A stretch of DNA of 64,000 bases from Gammaproteobacteria bacterium RIFCSPHIGHO2_12_FULL_37_14 (GTDB taxonomy: Bacteria; Pseudomonadota; Gammaproteobacteria; DSM-16500), in assembly GCA_001801485.1 (NCBI GenBank), contig MGXV01000006.1, positions 9,977-73,976 on the forward strand, in the 5' to 3' direction. A program made the position numbers and the translations under genes. Of this stretch, positions 56,577-64,000 are shown in pieces. Each line of letters starts with the position of its first letter. The stretch's first letter is position 1. A model generated the notes under the pieces. The model worked only from the letters and a program-made list of their open reading frames with translations, did no database searches and had not been told where the DNA came from.

Positions 56577-56698
56577 CTAGTACAGTCTCTCTTGAATACG
56601 CATTTTTATCCCACTATTGTGAGTTGCGACTCGAACATGGATCGACAAAATTAAGCCATGATCACTCACGTTTATGTCGATTAGAAGTACTGTACTAG
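56577..56698. repeat. 122-base inverted-repeat segment between hflX and hfq
   Basis: CTAGTACAGT (56577-56586) and its exact complement ACTGTACTAG (56689-56698) bracket 102 bases. Inside, TCGACA (56642-56647) pairs with TGTCGA near 56675-56680. It could fold as a long structured mRNA segment between the genes, or be a short mobile remnant. It has no coding. Confidence 0.45.
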
Positions 56699-56713
56699 AC
56701 TTGCCAAAAAAAA

Positions 56714-57019
56714 TCACTCTTGTGGAAATCCTTGTTTGCTATGATTCCCATTGTTTTTGGTGAGATGTCCTACATTCGTACTTTGATACCCATTATTATA
56801 CTCAAAGGCTGAAGAAACATTTCGTGCGGGAACAATGGTGGAAATAGCATGTTTATAAACCATCTGACTGACAGTGTTTTTCAACAAAACAACAAATTGA
56901 TCAAATGATTCTATTACTCCTTGTAACTTAATACCATTAACTAAATAAATCGATACAGGGATCTTTTCCTTGCGCAATGAATTCAAGAAAGGATCTTGTA
57001 AAGAGGGTCCTTTTGTCAT
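56714..57019 (-). CDS. hfq: RNA chaperone Hfq
   Basis: A 101-residue Sm-like protein. The start [41 protein letters not shown] contains Sm1, and [12 protein letters not shown] is Sm2. The C-terminal 35 residues are Asn/Gly-rich. Hfq hexamers match sRNAs to mRNAs. The first gene of the hfq-hflX block. The gap 57020-57312 is AT-rich, with two 6-bp hairpins (TATCAA..TTGATA near 57092, GCCATT..AATGGC near 57136) and the promoter of the next gene. Confidence 0.97.
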   Translation of the reverse strand: MTKGPSLQDPFLNSLRKEKIPVSIYLVNGIKLQGVIESFDQFVVLLKNTVSQMVYKHAISTIVPARNVSSAFEYNNGYQSTNVGHLTKNNGNHSKQGFPQE

Positions 57020-57251
57020 ATTTCTTATTCTCCAATATTAATTGTTAACTTAAATACTTAACGAAAACACATGAGCATATCGAATATGACCTTATCAAGC
57101 AAGGTTGATATAAATTTAATTTTTCCTGGGGATTTGCCATTGGCATGTAGGTAATGGCGTTATCAAGCCTATGAATATACTTGTATAGAGCTTCTCTTAC
57201 ATAGATTTGAGAAAACGTAGGTATGAATCTATCTTAAAACAACTGATCATT

Positions 57252-57260
57252 TGCTATACT
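57252..57260 (+). promoter_or_regulatory. Predicted extended -10 promoter
   Basis: TGCTATACT is an extended -10 element (TGnTATAnT type) at 57252-57260, about 50 bases before the gene at 57313. No clear -35. Confidence 0.4.
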
Positions 57261-57312
57261 AATGGTAATAGTATGATATTATTGAGCTCGAAATTTTTCT
57301 GGAGTGATTTAC

Positions 57313-58035
57313 TTGCAAACCAATTCAGCGTTGACAAAACTATGTAGTAGTTGTGGGTTACAAAAACCACTGTCAGCTTTTTTAGAATTCTCAAGTTCTG
57401 AAGGAACTTTTTACAGTAATATTTGCTCGACGTGTCGAAAAACAAATATTGAGGAAGGTCAAAACAAAGAAACAACTGACATTGTAACAACAACATCTGG
57501 CGGTAAGATTGATGCTAAAGCAAAAATGCATAGTGATATTGCAAAAAAACAAGAACATCAAAATGTTGGAGAGCTTTACCAAGAAGAAAGAGAAAAAACG
57601 GATGAAAAACTTTATCAACAAATTATAAAAACCAATAAAATTGCTACGGATGAAAAAAAACATCGCCGAGATTTTTTGGGAAAATCTTCCTTTTTAAGTG
57701 AAACTAGAAGAGACAAGCAAGGGGCAGTCGATCCTGCATCTCCTGAATTTAAAGAAGAATTAGAAAAACAAATTAATTTTACTGTACCATTTCAAGATAC
57801 ACAGATTGTCAAACAAAAACATGGCGCTGAATATCAAAAAGTAAAAGCGGGATTAGGCGGTCTTGGCGCTGAATTTGATAGAATGAAGCGTTGGTTAAAT
57901 AGCGGTTCACCTATTATTCAACAAGCTGAGCTCGCATTGCGAAACAAGCAACAAAAAGAAAATCAGGATAAAAATAAAAAAACAGATGAAAATATTGAAA
58001 AACCGTCAGGATCACAACCATCCAGGCGAAAGTAA
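57313..58035 (+). CDS. Unknown basic protein with a Cys4 zinc-finger-like N-terminus
   Basis: About 240 residues. Near the N-terminus CSSCGLQKPLSAF and, about 20 residues on, CSTCRK form a CxxC-CxxC zinc site. The remaining sequence is highly charged and likely disordered or helical (KKQEHQNVGELYQEEREKTDEKLYQQ), ending in Lys/Gln-rich repeats. TTG at 57313 follows a TGGAG site at normal distance; a GTG at 57304 is an alternative. It is convergent with icmQ. I do not recognise the family; a nucleic-acid or protein-scaffold role is possible. Confidence 0.55.
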   Translation: MQTNSALTKLCSSCGLQKPLSAFLEFSSSEGTFYSNICSTCRKTNIEEGQNKETTDIVTTTSGGKIDAKAKMHSDIAKKQEHQNVGELYQEEREKTDEKLYQQIIKTNKIATDEKKHRRDFLGKSSFLSETRRDKQGAVDPASPEFKEELEKQINFTVPFQDTQIVKQKHGAEYQKVKAGLGGLGAEFDRMKRWLNSGSPIIQQAELALRNKQQKENQDKNKKTDENIEKPSGSQPSRRK

Positions 58036-58054
58036 TTCGAATATTAGGTCCCCA

Positions 58055-58627
58055 TTATTTTTTAACTAATTCACCAGTAGCATTTAATTGATAATCTTGT
58101 TCGTTATGCGTTAGAGAAATTAATTTATCAAAATGCAGGCAACCTTCTTTTACTTTAATCAGTATATTTCCAATCGCATCTTTGGAGATTTCTAATTCAG
58201 GTATTTTAATCAAATCATGGGTTTTAACAACGATAGTCAAATAGCCATGTTGTAATTTGTTAGGCTTGCTTCTAATCAGAGCTTCTATATGAGACTTTTC
58301 AGAGTAGATGGGGCGATTAACGCTATATTCATAAAAAACTGCTGGATTTAGCATTTTTAGCCATGTTTTTAAAACATTTCCTTGTGCATTATAAATATGT
58401 ACATAGACTAATGTATCATCTGCCATTATTTCATGTGTCGTTTGAAGATGAGTTTGTTCAAGTGACGTGAGTTTCGTTTCTACTTCAGTCAGTATATTTT
58501 GCAAACGTTCGCGAATAAAACAAAATTTATTGCCAATATTATATTTTTCTCGTAGGTCGCTATCCATTTTTAAAGCGGTACGAACCAATTCTAGAAGTTT
58601 TTTTTGTGGATCAGTATCGTTAGTCAT
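58055..58627 (-). CDS. icmQ: Dot/Icm protein IcmQ
   Basis: A 190-residue protein that lines up with Legionella IcmQ: helical N-terminal domain (about 1-65), then the segment VYVHIYNAQGNVLKTWLKML, NRPIYSEKSHIEALIRSKPNKLQHGYLTIVVKTHDLI, and the end NATGELVKK. In Legionella, IcmQ inserts into membranes, binds NAD through its C-terminal domain, and is held by the small partner IcmR. Its start overlaps the small gene upstream by 8 bases. Identity is by remembered alignment, but the middle segment is convincing. Confidence 0.85.
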   Translation of the reverse strand: MTNDTDPQKKLLELVRTALKMDSDLREKYNIGNKFCFIRERLQNILTEVETKLTSLEQTHLQTTHEIMADDTLVYVHIYNAQGNVLKTWLKMLNPAVFYEYSVNRPIYSEKSHIEALIRSKPNKLQHGYLTIVVKTHDLIKIPELEISKDAIGNILIKVKEGCLHFDKLISLTHNEQDYQLNATGELVKK

Positions 58628-58862
58628 GGTTTTTTTGAGTATCTCTGTATTGCATGCTTAAGAGAGTCAACTCCTCGCATTTTTTGGCTATATCAGCAAG
58701 AGCATCCGAAATATCTAATAAATACTGGACAGAATTGCTTGGATTACCATTTTTGTTTCCCGGCGCAGCATTTTGTAATCCTGTACCTAACGCAGTAGTT
58801 TGTTTGGATAACTCATTTAGACTAATTGTAGTAGTTGAAATTAATTGTGCAATGTCTATCAT
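58620..58862 (-). CDS. Putative IcmR functional homologue (FIR), new type
   Basis: An 80-residue protein immediately upstream of icmQ, overlapping its start by 8 bases. No known family is visible. A first helix (AQLISTTTISLNELSKQTTALGTGLQN), a Gly/Asn linker and a second amphipathic helix (SVQYLLDISDALADIAKKCEELTLLSMQYRD) fit the small helical chaperone expected. In the Legionellales, the gene before icmQ encodes IcmR or an unrelated-looking FIR protein that binds IcmQ and controls its membrane activity. This gene is in exactly that place and size. Function is inferred from context. Confidence 0.7.
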   Translation of the reverse strand: MIDIAQLISTTTISLNELSKQTTALGTGLQNAAPGNKNGNPSNSVQYLLDISDALADIAKKCEELTLLSMQYRDTQKNHD

Positions 58863-58969
58863 TATTTTCCTCGTTTACTGTCTTTTCTGAATTTCGTAGA
58901 ATCTCAGCCAAATTGTTCAGTGCAAAAAAAAGCACGTCACGATGAGACTGAAACCTTAGCATGTCGAGG

Positions 58970-59764
58970 CTAGTCAGCATTGCTGCTATTTTGATTGCTT
59001 ATTTCTGCCTCAATTGCATAAGGTTCTACAGAAATCGCTGATCGCGCATCATAACCGAGATGAAGATTGTCTTCAATCTGAGAAGCGCGTCCTTGCATAT
59101 AAATATGGCGCATGAAAATATATTTATCAAATGTCGCTTCTTCTAGCATAGGCTGTAATTCCAACAATTGTGCTCGTCTATCGACAACACCTAAACCATA
59201 TAATGCATATCGAGCTCGTAGAGGATGAATATGTGGATAAACAGAAAATACATAATAATCAAATACTCCACCAAAGCCATCTCTCAATGTGCTAGGTCCC
59301 CAGAATGGCCAGACAATGTAAGTGGACTCTGTATAACCCCAGCGTGCTAAGGTTAAACCAAAATCATTCGTATAAAGAGGCAAGTTCATTCGCTCAGCCA
59401 CATCAAATAGTCCACCGATGCCAATGGTCGTATTGATGAGTAAGCGCCAAGAATCATTTGCGGCTTGTCCAAAATGTAATTGTAATAAATCGTTGGCAAT
59501 ATTTGGTAGATTATGGATATTGTTAAAAAAATTATTAATTCCTTGGTTAAGTGGTTTAGGAATAATTTTGTTATATAGGGTGGCAATAGGTTTTAAGATG
59601 GTGATATCAATTCTTTCATTAAAATCTAACATGATTCGATTAAAGCCGATCAAGGGATCGTTAATCTTTTTTTCATTAGCATAATTTGCGGGACTGATAA
59701 AAACCACAGTAATCAAAAATATAAAGATCCGAATCGAGGCAGTTGGCAATTTCCATTTTTTCAT
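58970..59764 (-). CDS. mlaA: Phospholipid-transport protein MlaA (VacJ), non-lipidated form
   Basis: About 264 residues. The MlaA core is clear: DPLIGFNRIMLDFNERID, NFFNNIHNLPNIANDLLQ, ANDSWRLLINTTIGIGGLFDVA, FGLTLARWGYTESTYIVWPFWGPSTLRDGFG. MlaA removes misplaced phospholipid from the outer leaflet of the outer membrane. The signal sequence (RIFIFLITVVFISPANYAN) has no lipobox Cys, and the protein contains no Cys at all, so it is not a lipoprotein here. AGGA before ATG 59764 supports that start over 59794. Confidence 0.9.
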   Translation of the reverse strand: MKKWKLPTASIRIFIFLITVVFISPANYANEKKINDPLIGFNRIMLDFNERIDITILKPIATLYNKIIPKPLNQGINNFFNNIHNLPNIANDLLQLHFGQAANDSWRLLINTTIGIGGLFDVAERMNLPLYTNDFGLTLARWGYTESTYIVWPFWGPSTLRDGFGGVFDYYVFSVYPHIHPLRARYALYGLGVVDRRAQLLELQPMLEEATFDKYIFMRHIYMQGRASQIEDNLHLGYDARSAISVEPYAIEAEISNQNSSNAD

Positions 59765-59923
59765 TAAAATTATCCTAAATTTGCTTTTAACCAAAATAAA
59801 CTATTTTTAGTAGGGAAACTAGAGCTAGTTCGACTATTTCACTTGATCGCTACGGCAATGAAAATATCTGGCTAGTATAGCATGCGAATTTTTGCAATAA
59901 TGGCAATTTATTGGCTTCTCGAT

Positions 59924-61477
59924 ATGACTATTCATCGCCCTGTTGGCCCGCTTATTTTAGTGATTCTCGATGGATGGGGATATCGAGAAGATGCCACCTT
60001 TAATGCAATCGCAGCGGCTCGTAAGCCAAATTGGGATTATCTTTGGCAGCATTATCCTCATACTCTGTTAGCTGGTTCAGGTTGTTCAGTTGGGTTACCT
60101 GCAGGTCAAATGGGAAATTCTGAAGTTGGGCATTTGACCATGGGTGCAGGTCGAATTATTCATCAAGATTTAACTCGTATTGATCAAGCAATTGAAAGCG
60201 GAGAATTTTTTAATAATCCTATATTAATTTCAGCGCTAAATCAGGTAAAAAATAGTAAACAATCTCTACATATTATGGGTTTGCTTTCACCAGGAGGAGT
60301 TCATAGCCATGAGAAACATATAGTTGCTTTAGTGACATTAGCAGCTTCGCTAGGCTTATCTCGTGTTTATTTACATGTTTTTCTGGATGGTCGCGATACA
60401 CCACCTCGAAGTGCCAAAGGATCAATTGAAAATTTAAATCGTTATTGTCAGGAATTAGCTTGTGGGCAAATTGTTTCTATCATTGGACGCTATTATGCAA
60501 TGGATAGGGATAAACGTTGGGAAAGAATACAGCCAGCTTACGATTTGTTGACAGCAGGTAAAGCTGCCTATCATGTTGATAACGTATCAGAGGCGCTCGC
60601 ATTAGCATATGCTCGTGGTGAAAATGACGAATTTGTTCAAGCAACTAGTATCCATTTAGAAAATAAATTGCCGGTTACCATAAGTGATGGGGATGTCGTT
60701 ATATTTGCAAACTTTCGCTCAGATCGTGCTCGCGAAATAACACAAGCATTGACAGAATCAAATTTTCAAGGCTTTAAAAGAGAAAAATGGCCGCAACTTC
60801 ATCAATTTGTTTGCTTATCTGAATATGATAATCAATTTGATTTACCAGTCGTTTTTACGCCGCAATCGTTGAAACATATTTTGGCCGAATGTATTAGCCA
60901 TCATCAGTTAAAACAATTACGCATGGCTGAAACTGAGAAATATGCTCATGTTACATTTTTTTTTAATGGTGGAGTTGAATCACCGTATCCGGGTGAAGAA
61001 AGAATACTCATTCCTTCTCCTAAAATTTCAACTTATGACTTACAACCTGAGATGAGTGCGAGAGAATTGACGGAGCGTCTCATTCAAGAGATGGATTCAA
61101 AGCGATACGATTTGATTATTTGCAACTTTGCGAATCCGGATATGGTAGGGCATAGTGGTAATTTTCAAGCAACTATCCAGGCAATTGAAGTGATAGATGA
61201 ATGCATAGGAAAACTAGTGAGAGCATCCCAGGCTATAGAAGGTGAAATATTAATTACCGCTGATCATGGCAATGCAGAACAACTATTTGATTTTACAATT
61301 AATCAACCTCATACGGCTCATACTAGTGAGCCAGTGCCTTTTTTATATATTGGTCGGAAAGCTAAAATTTGTAGAAAGAATGGGGATTTATCTGATATTG
61401 CTCCAACGATTTTGTACCTGATGAGTCTACCTCAACCAGATGAAATGACTGGTCAGCGACTAGTTGAATTAATATAA
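59924..61477 (+). CDS. gpmI: Cofactor-independent phosphoglycerate mutase
   Basis: About 517 residues, normal for the manganese-dependent enzyme. It swaps the phosphate between 3- and 2-phosphoglycerate in glycolysis. Motifs include LVILDGWG near the start, the catalytic Ser in QMGNSEVGHLTMGAGR, FLDGRDTPP, GRYYAMDRDKRWERI and ITADHGNAEQ. The ATG at 59924 starts the usual sequence; ATGs at 59882 and 59900 add a hydrophobic leader that is probably not made. Confidence 0.95.
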   Translation: MTIHRPVGPLILVILDGWGYREDATFNAIAAARKPNWDYLWQHYPHTLLAGSGCSVGLPAGQMGNSEVGHLTMGAGRIIHQDLTRIDQAIESGEFFNNPILISALNQVKNSKQSLHIMGLLSPGGVHSHEKHIVALVTLAASLGLSRVYLHVFLDGRDTPPRSAKGSIENLNRYCQELACGQIVSIIGRYYAMDRDKRWERIQPAYDLLTAGKAAYHVDNVSEALALAYARGENDEFVQATSIHLENKLPVTISDGDVVIFANFRSDRAREITQALTESNFQGFKREKWPQLHQFVCLSEYDNQFDLPVVFTPQSLKHILAECISHHQLKQLRMAETEKYAHVTFFFNGGVESPYPGEERILIPSPKISTYDLQPEMSARELTERLIQEMDSKRYDLIICNFANPDMVGHSGNFQATIQAIEVIDECIGKLVRASQAIEGEILITADHGNAEQLFDFTINQPHTAHTSEPVPFLYIGRKAKICRKNGDLSDIAPTILYLMSLPQPDEMTGQRLVELI

Positions 61478-61549
61478 GCTAAAATGCTTGATATTTATTG
61501 TTTTTTACTCAAAAATCTTCTCTAATTTGCCTCCGAGTAGCGTTTGAAA

Positions 61550-61558
61550 TGCTATAAT
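61550..61558 (+). promoter_or_regulatory. Extended -10 promoter of ctpA
   Basis: TGCTATAAT (61550-61558) is a consensus extended -10 element, about 30 bases before ctpA. No good -35 is seen at standard spacing. Confidence 0.5.
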
Positions 61559-61587
61559 TAGATTAATTAAATACCTAGGCATAGCCA

Positions 61588-63006
61588 ATGAACATACGAT
61601 TAAATTTGACGATTTTGAGTCTATCCATTGTTCTTGCAAGCTTTTGTATGCCTGCATTTGCTCAACCCTATATGGGTCTCGGTTCACAAGCAACTTCCAC
61701 TACGCAAGCTCAAAAAACTGCTGATAAAGAAAAGGGATCCGTAGATGAAGGTGACGTTAATCGTTTTACCAATACGATCGTTCTTATTAAAGATTTTTAT
61801 GTCCAACAAGTTGGTGATAAGGTTTTACTAGATGATGCTATTCGCGGAATGGTGAGCGGCCTTGATCCTCATTCTGAATATCTTGATCAAGAAGCGTATA
61901 AAACGTTATTAATGGCAACCAGTGGCGAATTCGGTGGAGTTGGCATTGAAGTCACTCCTGAATTTGGCGTGCTCAAAATTGTTGCGCCCATGGATGATAC
62001 TCCCGCTTCTAAAGCCGGAATAAAATCGAGTGATTATATCGTTGCTATCGATGGAAAATTAGTTAGTGAAATGACCTTACAAGAAGCAGTCGATATTATG
62101 CGTGGCAAACCTGGCTCACTCGTGACACTGACTGTCTTACGAAAAGGCGAAAAAACACCACTCATCTTTAAGCTAACTCGGGAAACGATTCATATTGCCA
62201 GTGTCAAAAGTAAGATTATGGAAAATGATTTTGGCTATATTCGAATTTCACAATTTCAAGAACCTACCGCAAAAATAATGCGTGATGCTATTTTAGAGTT
62301 AAAAAGTAAAAATCAAGGGCGCTTAAATGGAATCATTCTTGATTTACGAAATAATCCAGGCGGATTATTAGAAACAGCAGTACAAGTAGTCGATAATTTT
62401 TTAGATAGTAAAAAATTAAAAAAATTCAATGAAGTAATTGTGTATACAGAAGGTAGACTTCCAGAGGCACAATACAGCGCTAAAGCATCCGGCAAAGATA
62501 TTTTAAATGGTGCGCCAATTGTTGTTCTAATTAATGGCGGATCAGCATCCGCATCTGAAATTGTCGCAGGTGCGCTACAAGATTATCAACGTGCTATCGT
62601 TGTTGGCACGACTAGTTTTGGTAAAGGTTCTGTGCAAACAGTTATTCCACTAGATAAGAATCACGCTTTGAAATTAACGACAGCACTTTACCACACGCCT
62701 TCTGGACGAGTTATTCAAAACATTGGTATCGTACCAGATGTTCAAGTGGATGATTTAAAAATTGCGAGAAATAAAGGCGATGAAGAAATAGCGATGATAG
62801 AACCAATCAAAGAATATCAATTGAAAAATCATCTCAAGTTCTCTGGAGATAATACCAAACCAGTGAATCCTATTTTGAATAGCGATCTCACACTCGCTTA
62901 TGAAGATTTTCAATTGTTTGAAGCATTAAAAATTCTGCGTACTATGCACATGCTTAACCAAGCCCAAGCTGGAAAAGTCATCGTCACCGAAACCGCAAAG
63001 AACTGA
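61588..63006 (+). CDS. ctpA: Carboxy-terminal processing protease CtpA (S41)
   Basis: A 472-residue exported protease. The signal peptide ends near residue 25 (MPAFAQP). A PDZ domain (about 100-185: TPEFGVLKIVAPMDDTPASKAGIKSSDYIVAIDG) precedes the S41 core, with catalytic Ser in GGSASASEIVAG and Lys in TSFGKGSVQT. It trims periplasmic proteins from the C-terminus. In relatives a murein hydrolase activator (EnvC) gene lies between gpmI and ctpA; it is not here. Confidence 0.95.
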   Translation: MNIRLNLTILSLSIVLASFCMPAFAQPYMGLGSQATSTTQAQKTADKEKGSVDEGDVNRFTNTIVLIKDFYVQQVGDKVLLDDAIRGMVSGLDPHSEYLDQEAYKTLLMATSGEFGGVGIEVTPEFGVLKIVAPMDDTPASKAGIKSSDYIVAIDGKLVSEMTLQEAVDIMRGKPGSLVTLTVLRKGEKTPLIFKLTRETIHIASVKSKIMENDFGYIRISQFQEPTAKIMRDAILELKSKNQGRLNGIILDLRNNPGGLLETAVQVVDNFLDSKKLKKFNEVIVYTEGRLPEAQYSAKASGKDILNGAPIVVLINGGSASASEIVAGALQDYQRAIVVGTTSFGKGSVQTVIPLDKNHALKLTTALYHTPSGRVIQNIGIVPDVQVDDLKIARNKGDEEIAMIEPIKEYQLKNHLKFSGDNTKPVNPILNSDLTLAYEDFQLFEALKILRTMHMLNQAQAGKVIVTETAKN

Positions 63007-63065
63007 TTGAATCTTACTCTATAGAGAATTAGAATCACCATTGGATTTTTTTAGGATGGATTCAA

Positions 63066-64000
63066 ATGCAGTTGGAAATGTTTAAGCAACTTATAGTTGA
63101 TGCGATTAAAAAAGATGATTCTTCTTCCAATCCAATTTTAGTATCTCTAAATAATCAATTAATCATTTATTTAGAATCTATTTATCATTCTAGTTTTGAT
63201 ATGGATTTAAAAATGACCCGCATGACTATTCTATTTGAAGGTTTTTATCGCATGCTGGCTCATAAAGATACTTTAAAAGCACATTTTATAGAAATACGTA
63301 TAAAACGTTGGCAGAACCATTTTGGTACTCCAACCATAACATTTTTACTTACTTTTAATAATCAGATTGAACAAACTCAAAAGGTTTTTAGTCAGATTGC
63401 TCCTTCAACATCTGTTAGTGTTAGGCCGTGGGAAGTTGAAGATCAAATAAATCTTAAAAGAGATATAGGAAACCATGTGATGGTGGATGAAAAATCAACT
63501 TTTAAAGTCGATATGCCATCTTCAGATGAAAAAATTGGCGAGTTACTTAAAACTCATAATCCGATTGGTGGATTTACCACAGTACCATGTGATATATACT
63601 CACAAAAGTTTGTTCAATATGCAAATACTGTTGCAAAAAACGGCGGGAAAGTTCTTGAAATTGGCGCTGCATTTGGTTCAGCTTCGTTAGAAGCATTAGC
63701 ACGAGGAGCAACTGTATTTTGCAATGATATTGATTCAAATAATCTTGCGGTGATAAGAAATCGCTATCTAAAAAAAATAAAAAATCCTCAATATACTGTT
63801 ACAGGGGATGATAAAAAGTTAGTTTTGGTACCCGGGTCATTTCCTGAAGAGTTAGCGAGTTTACCAGAAAATTTTTTTGATGCGATTTTAATCTGCCGTG
63901 TATTGCATTTTTTTAAGGGTGAACAAATTGAGAAATCTTTGGAGAAATTATTTACTTGTTTAAAAGAAGACGGAAAGTTATTTGTTATATGTGAGACGCC
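63066..64000 (+). CDS. SAM-dependent methyltransferase (3' end beyond window)
   Basis: An open frame of at least 311 codons starting at ATG 63066, with AGGAT ahead. An unrecognised helical N-terminal region (about 1-150) is followed by a class I methyltransferase: motif I VLEIGAAFGSAS, an acidic strand end FCNDID, and FDAILICRVLHFF as motif IV. The C-terminus lies outside the window. Target unknown; similar proteins occur among Legionellales accessory genes and effectors. Confidence 0.75.
   Translation, partial: MQLEMFKQLIVDAIKKDDSSSNPILVSLNNQLIIYLESIYHSSFDMDLKMTRMTILFEGFYRMLAHKDTLKAHFIEIRIKRWQNHFGTPTITFLLTFNNQIEQTQKVFSQIAPSTSVSVRPWEVEDQINLKRDIGNHVMVDEKSTFKVDMPSSDEKIGELLKTHNPIGGFTTVPCDIYSQKFVQYANTVAKNGGKVLEIGAAFGSASLEALARGATVFCNDIDSNNLAVIRNRYLKKIKNPQYTVTGDDKKLVLVPGSFPEELASLPENFFDAILICRVLHFFKGEQIEKSLEKLFTCLKEDGKLFVICET

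Noticed and set aside
58822..58962. A 46-residue minus-strand frame before the FIR candidate
   Set aside because: Coxiella has two FIR genes, so I looked. This one overlaps the next gene by 41 bases in another frame and has no clear ribosome site. Unconvincing.

Overview
The window is an AT-rich stretch of a gammaproteobacterial chromosome. It almost certainly comes from the Legionellales (Legionella/Coxiella relatives). The decisive evidence is a Dot/Icm (type IVB) secretion locus: icmW, icmX, icmV, dotA, dotB, dotC, dotD, icmT, icmS and icmQ. The rest fits: a type II secretion pseudopilus operon, an hfq-hflX-DUF2065-purA block, gshA of the proteobacterial type next to gshB, and several genes that look like Dot/Icm effectors. 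I cannot name the genus from sequence alone. A complete Tad pilus operon would be unusual in well-studied Legionella and Coxiella, so a less-studied genus is likely.

Layout. 0.1-10.4 kb is accessory DNA. It holds an ankyrin-like protein with a very GC-rich tract, a peptide-deformylase-like protein with long extensions, and a tight four-gene minus-strand operon (Xre regulator, LuxR-sensor-like protein, alpha/beta hydrolase, MFS transporter). A mobile-looking hairpin repeat and an operator-like array follow, then a three-gene minus-strand operon ending in a Ser/Thr kinase. 10.6-16.1 kb is the T2SS block: gspG-H-I-J-K-L-M forward, and gspC plus a Sel1-type lipoprotein reversed. 16.2-33.8 kb is mostly housekeeping: a PH-domain membrane protein, hemE, dsbD, gshA, gshB, dprA, smg, topA, a P450, argS, a SPOR protein, an adenylate cyclase, yicC and a ybjQ-like gene. 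Between the P450 and argS lies a previously unmarked sRNA with five ANGGA motifs, two of them in perfect hairpin loops, and a strong terminator. It is an RsmY/CsrB-type antagonist of CsrA.

34.0-45.1 kb is a Tad/Flp pilus locus: tadG, reversed tadE, rcpC, rcpA, a CpaD-like lipoprotein, tadZ-A-B-C-D, and two small flp pilin genes reversed at the end. One of these pilins has only 57 codons. 45.3-53.5 kb is the Dot/Icm core. 53.6-57.0 kb has tRNA-Leu(CAG), overlapping the antisense end of purA, then DUF2065, hflX and hfq, with hflK/hflC missing. 57.3-58.9 kb holds an unknown zinc-finger-like protein and, reversed, icmQ. Directly upstream of icmQ, overlapping it by 8 bases, is an 80-residue gene of no recognisable family. 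Position and size make it a new member of the IcmR-functional-homologue (FIR) group. The window ends with mlaA, gpmI, ctpA and a truncated methyltransferase gene.

How it fits together. Three envelope-spanning machines (T2SS, Tad pilus, Dot/Icm) sit within about 48 kb. They are accompanied by redox and glutathione functions (dsbD, gshAB) and global RNA regulators (hfq and the CsrA-sponge-like sRNA). This is consistent with a host-associated lifestyle with phase-dependent control. The prepilin peptidase and the gspD/E/F genes are not in the window.
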